Program-made: the position numbers and the translations under genes
NCBI GenBank assembly: GCA_024653385.1
Contig: JANLFZ010000407.1
Location: forward strand, 1-5,720
Source: Thermoguttaceae bacterium
GTDB lineage: Bacteria; Planctomycetota; Planctomycetia; Pirellulales; Thermoguttaceae
Length of the DNA stretch: 5,720 bases
Direction: 5' to 3'
Notes under the pieces: model-generated
Database searches by the model: none
What the model saw: the letters and a program-made list of their open reading frames with translations, nothing else
What the model was told of the DNA's origin: nothing
Shown here: positions 1-5,720 of the stretch, piece after piece
How positions within the stretch are numbered: position 1 is the stretch's first letter
Layout: the number at the start of each line of letters is the position of its first letter

Positions 1-1341
1 CCGGCGATCAAGGTGAGCGAGATTCCGCCGGGCCGATCGGTCAAGGAGCGTTTCCAAGTGCGATTTCCCACGCCGGGACCCCACCGGATCGCCGTACGGC
101 TGGAGGCCGACGCGGTGGCCGCCGACAAACATCGCTACGCGGTGGTCGATTTCCCCAGCGCCGTTCCCGTGCTCTTGATCGACGGCGACCCCAAGGCCGT
201 CGATGCGAAGTACGTTTCGGCGGTCTTTGCGGTGGGCGGCCAGGTGACGACGGGACTCAGCCCGCGGATCGAGTCGCCCCGCTTTCTGGCATCCAATCCC
301 CTCGAGCCGTTCCGGGCGGTCTACTTGCTTAACGTCGACCACCTGGAGAAATCGGCGATTGCCGCCTTGGAAAGGTACCTTGCGGCAGGTGGCGGCGTGG
401 CGTTTTTCGTGGGCGAGCGGACGCGGGCCGATTTCGTCAACCAAGCGCTGTACCGCGAGGGCCAGGGGCCCTTTCCCGTGCCGTTGGCCCATCCCGCGGA
501 GTTGCTTCCCGACTACCTCCAGAAGGCCCCGGATCTGGAAGTCGCGAAACACCCCATCTTCGAGTTCTTTTCCGGCCAGAGGAACACCTTCTTGCCCATG
601 GTCATCGTGTCGAAGTACTACGGCACGGCCCCGGACTGGAAGCCCGAATCCGACCCGGCCGTTCAGGTCATCGCCCGGCTGCGCAACGGGGCTCCCTTGG
701 CCGCGGAGAAGCGGTTTGGGCAGGGCCGGGTCGTGGCCTTTCTGACCACCGCCGCCCCGGTGTGGAACAACTGGGCCCGCGACAACCCGAGCTTTCCCGT
801 GGTCCTGTTGGAGCTTCAGGCGTTCTTGGCGTCGCAGGAGAAGTCCGACGCGATGCGTTTGGTGGGCTCGCCGCTGGAGTTGAGGCTCGACAGCTCCCAG
901 TACGATCCGCAGATCCGCTTCGACACCCCCGAGGCCGACTCGGCCCCGTTGGGCACCGTGGACGCCGTCGCCGGCCCCGACGGCCGCTTGGTCGCTTCGC
1001 TGGCCGAGACCGACACGAGCGGTTTCTACCAGGCGCGCCTGGCACGCAAGGACGGACAAGAGGAGACACGCTGCTTCGCGGTCAACGTCGAGGCCGCCGA
1101 GGGCGATCTTCGAACGCTGCGCGGCGAAGATCTCTTCGCACGGCTTGACGGAATCGAGTTCGAGTACCATCAGGCCGGTTCATTCCAGTACAACCGCCAA
1201 GAGCAGGCCGGGTATCATCTGGCCGACACGCTGTGGTACCTCTTGCTCGGCCTGCTGTTGGCCGAGCAATTGCTGGCCTGGTCGGCCAGCTACCATCCGC
1301 CCCGGCGCCGCGGGGGCTTGGTCCCGGGAGGCGTGCGCTGA
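1..1341 (+). CDS. BatA-like membrane protein with GATase-like domain, C-terminal part (5' end off window)
   Basis: This is the C-terminal 446 residues of a larger protein. The frame is open from base 1, so the GTG at 13 is probably an internal valine and the true start lies upstream. Numbering from the first codon in the window: residues 1-50 are the end of a beta-sandwich, with the phrase 'DAVAADKHRYAVVDF' typical of BatA proteins. A Rossmann-like GATase fold begins with VLLIDGDP (57-64) and has its glycine turn GGGVAFFVG at 130-138, where class I amidotransferases carry a nucleophilic cysteine; here it is absent, so the domain is probably not catalytic. It closes around GQGRVVAFLTT (240-250). 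A second beta-sandwich spans about 288-364. One membrane helix lies at about 411-427, followed by a basic tail (PRRRGG), which suggests the bulk is extracytoplasmic. By family knowledge, the missing N-terminus should hold a BatA two-helix module and perhaps a VWA domain. It overlaps the next gene by one base (TGATG). The family assignment is fairly firm; its molecular role is unknown. Confidence 0.85.
   Translation, partial: PAIKVSEIPPGRSVKERFQVRFPTPGPHRIAVRLEADAVAADKHRYAVVDFPSAVPVLLIDGDPKAVDAKYVSAVFAVGGQVTTGLSPRIESPRFLASNPLEPFRAVYLLNVDHLEKSAIAALERYLAAGGGVAFFVGERTRADFVNQALYREGQGPFPVPLAHPAELLPDYLQKAPDLEVAKHPIFEFFSGQRNTFLPMVIVSKYYGTAPDWKPESDPAVQVIARLRNGAPLAAEKRFGQGRVVAFLTTAAPVWNNWARDNPSFPVVLLELQAFLASQEKSDAMRLVGSPLELRLDSSQYDPQIRFDTPEADSAPLGTVDAVAGPDGRLVASLAETDTSGFYQARLARKDGQEETRCFAVNVEAAEGDLRTLRGEDLFARLDGIEFEYHQAGSFQYNRQEQAGYHLADTLWYLLLGLLLAEQLLAWSASYHPPRRRGGLVPGGVR
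1326..1331 (+). promoter_or_regulatory. Ribosome binding site for the VWA gene
   Basis: The sequence GGGAGG lies nine bases before the ATG at 1341, inside the last codons of the upstream gene. Its strength and spacing support 1341 as the start, rather than the in-frame GTG at 1233 that would intrude 36 codons into the preceding gene. Together with the TGATG stop/start overlap it suggests translational coupling of the two genes. Confidence 0.65.
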
Positions 1342-3932
1342 TGACCTGGTCCTTTCTCTTCGCCGCCGAAGGCATGGTCCACACCCGATTCGAATGGGGA
1401 CGGATTCACGCCCTGTCCGAATGGATGACGCCGGCCGCCGCATGGACGCTGGTCTTCACGGCGGCGCTGGGAATCCTGCTTTGGGTGGTGCTCGTGTACC
1501 TCCGCGATGTCGCCGAACTCCATCCCCTCTCGGCCACGTTGCTGGTGGCCCTGCGTGTCACGGCCCTCTTGGGTCTATTGGTGCTCTTCCTTCAGCCGCA
1601 GTGGCGCACCCAGCGCGAGGTGGTTCACCGGTCCCGGGCGGTCGTGCTCGTCGATAGCAGTCTGAGCATGGGGTTGACGGATCGGACCTCGACCCCCGCC
1701 GCGCGGCCCGGCAACCGTGCGCAGCAGGCGGCCGCAGCTCTCAACGAGCACGGTTTTCTCCGGCAGTTGCGCAAGACGCACGACGTGTTCGTGTTCCGTT
1801 TCGACGAGTCGCTGACGCCGATCACTTCGCTCGACAAACAGCCCCGCGAAGACGGCGGGTCGGCCTTCGAGGGGCGAAGTGAACGGGCCCTCGACGCGGG
1901 AGCGGGTGGGGGGGAAAACGACAAGCCGGGCTCCCTGGCGGACACCAGCGACGCTCCGGTCGCGCCCCCGACTGCCGATCCCGATGTTCCCAAGAAAGAC
2001 GACATCGACTGGGAGACCCATCTCAAGCCGACCGGGCGCGAGACCCGGCTCGGCCAGGCCCTGCGGCAGGTGATTGCGGAGCAACGGAACGCTCCGCTGT
2101 CGGGCATTGTGGTGTTCTCCGACGGCGGCCAGAACGCCGGGCCGCCTCCCGAAACCGCCGTCGAACTGGCCCGTGAAGCCAAAATCCCCGTGTACACGGT
2201 CGGCCTGGGCTCTCCCGAACGCCCCGTGAATGTGCGCGTGTACGAGGTGGAGGCCCCCGAGCGGGCCCACCCGGGCGACCCCTACTCGGTGACCGGCCTG
2301 ATCCAAGCCCAGGGGCTGGCCGGCCAGGCCGTGACGGTCCAGTTGGTTGTGACGACGCCGGGCAAGGAGGGCGAGCAACTCGCCGAGAGCCGGCAGGTGA
2401 TCCTCGCTCGCGACGGCGACGTCGTGCCGGTGAAGTTCCAGGTCACCCCCACCGAGACCGGACGCCGCCAACTCTCGGTTCGCGTGCTCGCGCCGCCGGG
2501 CGACCACAACCCCGACGATAACCGCGGCGAAGCCGACATCGACATCGTCGATCGCAAGACGAAGGTCCTGCTCTTCGCCGGCGGGCCGTCGCGCGAGTAC
2601 CAGTTCCTCCGGACGCTTCTCCACCGCGACCCGTCAGCCACGGTCGATGTCGTGCTCCAGACGGCCGAGGGCAACATCTCGCAGGAGGCCGACCGGATTC
2701 TGGACGAATTCCCCAAGACGCGGGAGGAATTGTTCGCGTACGACTGCGTGGTCGCCTTCGACCCGCAGTGGCACACGCCGCCGGGGGCCCGGACGCGCGG
2801 GCTGAGTCCCGCCCAGGTCGATCTCCTGGAAACCTGGGTGGCGGAGCAAGGCGGTGGGCTGATTCTTGTTGCCGGGCCGGTGCACTCGGGCCAGGCCCTG
2901 GGCGGCTGGGTCCAGGACCCGGAGATGGCCAAAATCCGCGCCCTCTATCCCGTCGATTTCCCCCGCAATTTCACCGTGCTCGAACGGAACACCTACGTGG
3001 CCAAGGAGCCCTGGTCGCTTCAGTTCACCCGCGAAGGGCGCGAGGCCGAGTTCCTGTGGCTGGCCGACACGGCGGCGGAAAACGAGCGCGCCTGGGCAGC
3101 CTTTGCCGGCGTCTACGGCTACCAGCCGGTCCGCGGACCCAAGGCCGGCGCCACCGTGTATGCCCACTTCTCCGACCCCCGCGCGGTCCAGGGCGACCAG
3201 CCCCCGATCTACTTCGCCGGGCAGTTCTACGGATCGGGCCGCGTGTTCTACATGGGCAGCGGCGAGATGTGGCGTCTGCGCCGCCACGACGACGCGTACT
3301 TCGACCGGTTCTACACGCGGCTGATCCGCCACGTCTCGCAAGGCCGCCTGCTGCGCCAGTCGAGCCGCGGGTCGTTGATGGTCGACAAGGACCGCTACCT
3401 GCTCGGGGCCACCGCCGAGATCCGTGCCCAATTGACCGGGGCCCAACTCCAACCGCTGACGGCGCCGTCCGTGCCCGTCGAGGTCGTTCAGCCCGACGGC
3501 AAGGTGCAGACCATCACGCTTCGGCCCGACGCCAGCCGAGCCGGCATGTATGCGGGGCAACTGACGCTCCTCCAAGAGGGGGCCTACCGGCTGGAACTCC
3601 TGGTGCCCGAGAGCGACAATGAGCGGTTGACGCGCCGGCTTCAGGTTCGGTTGCCCGACCTGGAGAGAGAGACCCCCCAACGGAACGACCAACTCTTGAC
3701 GCGAATCGCCCAGGGCACCGGCGCGCGATACTACCCTCAGATCGAAACCGCGGTCGCCGCCGATTCGTCGGAATCCTTGGCGAGTCAACTTCGAGACTGC
3801 ACCAAGACGAGCATCCTCACCGATGCCCGCAACGAAGTCTGGGAAGAGACCTGGCGGCGCTGGGTGATGTTCGCCTTGTGCGGCATCCTGTGTATGGAAT
3901 GGCTTCTTCGGAGACTCGCGAAACTCGCGTGA
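1341..3932 (+). CDS. VWA-domain membrane protein with GATase-like domain
   Basis: This is a complete protein of 863 residues. Two membrane helices come first (about 34-54 and 66-84), then a von Willebrand factor A domain with a full set of MIDAS metal-site residues: DSSLS at 105-109 (D105, S107, S109), T235 in ETRLGQAL and D261 in SDGG. Between the first and second MIDAS motifs sits a Gly/Asp/Pro-rich linker (about 165-230). A beta-sandwich (about 280-400) leads to a GATase-like fold starting KVLLFAGGP (408-416), with YDCVVAFDP at 467-475 and the turn GGGLILVAGP near 504-513; no nucleophilic cysteine is present. A conserved block GSGEMW (639-644) follows, then another beta-sandwich and a C-terminal helix (about 842-857) ending in RRLAKLA. 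The basic tail and helix count place the main body outside the cytoplasm. VWA domains with an intact MIDAS usually bind protein partners through a divalent metal; which partner is unknown. The start at 1341 rests on the TGATG overlap and the site at 1326-1331. It resembles planctomycete VWA/glutamine-amidotransferase-like proteins found beside MoxR and DUF58 genes. Confidence 0.9.
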   Translation: MTWSFLFAAEGMVHTRFEWGRIHALSEWMTPAAAWTLVFTAALGILLWVVLVYLRDVAELHPLSATLLVALRVTALLGLLVLFLQPQWRTQREVVHRSRAVVLVDSSLSMGLTDRTSTPAARPGNRAQQAAAALNEHGFLRQLRKTHDVFVFRFDESLTPITSLDKQPREDGGSAFEGRSERALDAGAGGGENDKPGSLADTSDAPVAPPTADPDVPKKDDIDWETHLKPTGRETRLGQALRQVIAEQRNAPLSGIVVFSDGGQNAGPPPETAVELAREAKIPVYTVGLGSPERPVNVRVYEVEAPERAHPGDPYSVTGLIQAQGLAGQAVTVQLVVTTPGKEGEQLAESRQVILARDGDVVPVKFQVTPTETGRRQLSVRVLAPPGDHNPDDNRGEADIDIVDRKTKVLLFAGGPSREYQFLRTLLHRDPSATVDVVLQTAEGNISQEADRILDEFPKTREELFAYDCVVAFDPQWHTPPGARTRGLSPAQVDLLETWVAEQGGGLILVAGPVHSGQALGGWVQDPEMAKIRALYPVDFPRNFTVLERNTYVAKEPWSLQFTREGREAEFLWLADTAAENERAWAAFAGVYGYQPVRGPKAGATVYAHFSDPRAVQGDQPPIYFAGQFYGSGRVFYMGSGEMWRLRRHDDAYFDRFYTRLIRHVSQGRLLRQSSRGSLMVDKDRYLLGATAEIRAQLTGAQLQPLTAPSVPVEVVQPDGKVQTITLRPDASRAGMYAGQLTLLQEGAYRLELLVPESDNERLTRRLQVRLPDLERETPQRNDQLLTRIAQGTGARYYPQIETAVAADSSESLASQLRDCTKTSILTDARNEVWEETWRRWVMFALCGILCMEWLLRRLAKLA

Positions 3933-5720
3933 CATCCGTGACCGGCAATCCTCCGCATCTTGCACCCGACATCGCCGCCTTGCTCGACGCGCTGCGCCGC
4001 CGCATCCGCCGTTACGTCTGGGCGGAGGGCATCGCGGTGGCCGCCGTCTGGGTGGGACTGGCGTTTTGGGTCAGTCTGGCCGTGGATCGCGTCCTGGAGC
4101 CGCCTGCCGCGGCGCGGGTGGGGTTGTTGGGGCTGGCCGGCTTGGGGTTGGCCGCCGTGGTGGTCCGCTGGATTGTCCTGCGGATCACGGTCCCGTTGCG
4201 CGACTCGAGCATGGCCCTGCTCGTCGAACGCTATTTCCCCGAGTTTCAAGACGCTCTGCTGACGGTGGTCGAACTCGGCGGGCGCAGGCCCACTGCCGAC
4301 GAGGTCCACCCCGAGATGCTCGCCCGAACCTGCACCGAGGCCCTTCGGTCGCTGGATCGTGTCGATCTGCGCCGGGTGTTCAATCGGCGCCCCCTCCGAG
4401 TCACCCTCGCGGTGGCGGCCCTGGCGCTGGGGTCGATGGGAGGGTTCTCGCTGGTCGCGGGCGACGCCCTGGGCGTCTGGGCACGCCGGATGTTGCTGTT
4501 GTCGGACGAGCTGTGGCCGCGGCGCACCGAACTGGTCGTGCAGGGCTTCGAGAACGGCTCTCGCAAGGTCGCCCGGGGAGCGGACCTCGAGGTCGTCGCC
4601 TTGGCCAGCACGGCCAAGGTCGTGCCCGACGTGGTGGAAATCCGCTACCGGACCGCGGCGGGCCAGCGCGACCGCAAGTCGATGGACCGGCGCGGCGTGG
4701 CCGACCCCGGACGCGACGCGTACCAGGAGTTCTCGTATCGCTTCCGCGGCGTGCTGGCGCCTGTCTCGTTCGACGTGTTCGGCGGGGACGACGTGGTGCG
4801 CAACCTGCGCATCGAGGTGGTCGAAAACCCGGCGATCGTCGAGATGCTGCTCGATTTGGAGTTTCCCGCCTACATGGCCCGCGACCCGCGCACGGTTTTG
4901 GCTTCCGGGCTGGTGCAAGTTCCGCAAGGGACGAAGGTGCGAGTCCGCGCCAAGGCCAACAAGCCGCTGGTGCGCGTGGCGGTCGATCCGGACCCGGACG
5001 AGCAAGTCCGCGCGCCGATCCAGCTCGAGCCCGACTCCGCCGATCCCTCGGCCTTCCAATACGGCTTGCCCGCGCTGGAAAAGAACACCACGCTGCTCTG
5101 GACGCTCCACGACGCCGACGGAATCAAGAGCCGCGAGCCGGTGCGCCTGGCCATCGCGGTGACCGAAGACAAACCGCCGGAGTTGGCGGTGCGCCTGGAA
5201 GGGATCGGCACGGCCATTACGCCCGAGGCGTCGCTTCCGACGGTGGGGCGCATAAGCGACGACTACGGCATTGCCGGCACGTGGTACGAGTACGAGGTCG
5301 ACGGAGGAAAGCCCGCGCGGCGCATGATCGTTTCGCCCGGCAAGCCCGCTGCCCAGCGCGAAATCCACGACGCCTTCGACGTGCGGCCGCTGGGACTGAA
5401 GCCGGGGCAGAAGTTCCAGTTCTGCGTCAAGGCCGACGATTTTTACAACCTCGGCGCCCAGCCGAACACGGGTCAGAGCGAGCGCTGGGCCCTGGCCGTG
5501 GTCACGCCCGACCAATTGCGCACGATGCTCCAAACCCGCGAGTTGGTCCTCCGCCAGCGGTTCGAAACGGTGATCCAGGACGTCGAGGCCACGCGCGACC
5601 TGGTCGGGCGGGTCGAGTTCGGCGAGGCGCCGGGCGGGGCGAAACCCCAGCGCCCCTCCGCCGAGCCCGGCGACCCGACCGACCCGCCGGCCGACGCGCG
5701 CCAGCAGCGTCTGGCGCAAG
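3899..5720 (+). CDS. DUF4175-like large membrane protein, N-terminal part (3' end off window)
   Basis: This frame has no stop from 3899 to the right edge, giving 607 codons of an unfinished protein. Residues 1-44 end in an Arg-rich stretch (RRRIRR). Helices follow at about 45-62 and 74-94. A segment at about 95-167 contains ERYFPEFQDALLT and an Arg-rich LRRVFNRRPLR, and a third helix lies at about 168-186. By the positive-inside rule, the N-terminus and the 95-167 segment are cytoplasmic and everything after the third helix is extracytoplasmic. That region is rich in beta-strands and contains RISDDYGI, with DDYG at 454-457, a motif I associate with DUF4175 proteins. From about 539 it becomes helical and likely coiled-coil, then Pro/Ala/Asp-rich at the edge. 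The start is uncertain: ATG 3899 overlaps the VWA gene by 34 bases, while GTG 3929 gives a 4-base GTGA overlap and GTG 3938 gives none; none has a convincing ribosome binding site. The coding call is strong; the family name is a motif-based inference. Confidence 0.8.
   Translation, partial: MASSETRETRVTSVTGNPPHLAPDIAALLDALRRRIRRYVWAEGIAVAAVWVGLAFWVSLAVDRVLEPPAAARVGLLGLAGLGLAAVVVRWIVLRITVPLRDSSMALLVERYFPEFQDALLTVVELGGRRPTADEVHPEMLARTCTEALRSLDRVDLRRVFNRRPLRVTLAVAALALGSMGGFSLVAGDALGVWARRMLLLSDELWPRRTELVVQGFENGSRKVARGADLEVVALASTAKVVPDVVEIRYRTAAGQRDRKSMDRRGVADPGRDAYQEFSYRFRGVLAPVSFDVFGGDDVVRNLRIEVVENPAIVEMLLDLEFPAYMARDPRTVLASGLVQVPQGTKVRVRAKANKPLVRVAVDPDPDEQVRAPIQLEPDSADPSAFQYGLPALEKNTTLLWTLHDADGIKSREPVRLAIAVTEDKPPELAVRLEGIGTAITPEASLPTVGRISDDYGIAGTWYEYEVDGGKPARRMIVSPGKPAAQREIHDAFDVRPLGLKPGQKFQFCVKADDFYNLGAQPNTGQSERWALAVVTPDQLRTMLQTRELVLRQRFETVIQDVEATRDLVGRVEFGEAPGGAKPQRPSAEPGDPTDPPADARQQRLAQ

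Noticed and set aside
13..15. GTG at 13 as the start of the first gene.
   Set aside because: The frame is open to base 1, and the residues around it belong to a beta-strand of a BatA-like domain that needs preceding sequence, so the gene is truncated by the window edge.
1233..1340. An upstream GTG start for the VWA gene at 1233, adding 36 residues.
   Set aside because: The extension lies inside the membrane helix and tail of the preceding gene and reads as low-information Pro/Arg/Gly sequence. ATG 1341 has a good ribosome binding site and the usual TGATG overlap.
1145..1657. A 170-codon + strand open frame spanning the junction of the first two genes.
   Set aside because: It overlaps two well-supported coding regions in a different frame, has no ribosome binding site of note and no recognisable motif.
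1575..3965. Long minus-strand open frames (1575-2624 and 2634-3965) opposite the VWA gene.
   Set aside because: They lie wholly opposite a convincing VWA/GATase-like protein, show no domain motifs, and have the His/Arg/Gly-rich composition of antisense shadows.
4359..5162. A 267-codon + strand open frame within the DUF4175-like gene.
   Set aside because: It is in another frame and rich in Ser, Arg, Trp and Cys with no domain pattern; a shadow of the real gene.
3785..5719. A 644-codon open frame on the minus strand opposite the DUF4175-like gene.
   Set aside because: Its translation is dominated by Arg, His, Gly, Ala and Gln without recognisable domains, as expected for the complement of a GC-rich gene. 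The + frame gives membrane helices, a DDYG motif and operon-like spacing.

Overview
The window is GC-rich (about two thirds by eye) and coding from end to end on the + strand. It carries three consecutive, overlapping membrane-protein genes. The style matches a gene cluster common in Planctomycetota, in which a MoxR-type AAA ATPase and a DUF58 protein are followed by BatA/VWA membrane proteins and a very large DUF4175-like protein. The taxonomic assignment (Planctomycetota, perhaps Pirellulales-like) is inferred from family resemblance and codon style. No rRNA or other marker is present.

Layout: bases 1-1341 hold the C-terminal part of a BatA-like protein whose start lies off the left edge. 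Bases 1341-3932 hold a complete 863-residue VWA-domain membrane protein, starting in a TGATG overlap with the previous stop and preceded by a good ribosome binding site. From about 3899 (or 3929) to the right edge runs an open, unfinished frame with no stop. It encodes a three-helix membrane protein with a long extracytoplasmic region carrying a DDYG motif, best matched to DUF4175-like proteins.

How they fit together: the first two proteins share an architecture. Each has a glutamine-amidotransferase-like (GATase-like) fold without a catalytic cysteine, then a beta-sandwich, then one C-terminal membrane helix with a basic tail. The second also has an intact MIDAS metal site in a VWA domain. 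Basic residues flanking the helices place the bulk of all three proteins on the extracytoplasmic side. Together they look like an envelope-spanning complex whose metal-dependent VWA protein could engage partners, possibly under control of a MoxR ATPase encoded upstream. That role is inference; the biochemical function of this planctomycete cluster is not established to my knowledge.

There is no intergenic space and so no internal promoter or terminator to call. I saw no RNA genes, mobile elements or CRISPR array. Several long open frames on the opposite strand, including one of 644 codons opposite the third gene, are by-products of high GC and codon bias. I found no clear evidence of a wholly new system. 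The most unusual points are the paired non-catalytic GATase-like modules and the acidic linker inserted inside the VWA domain.
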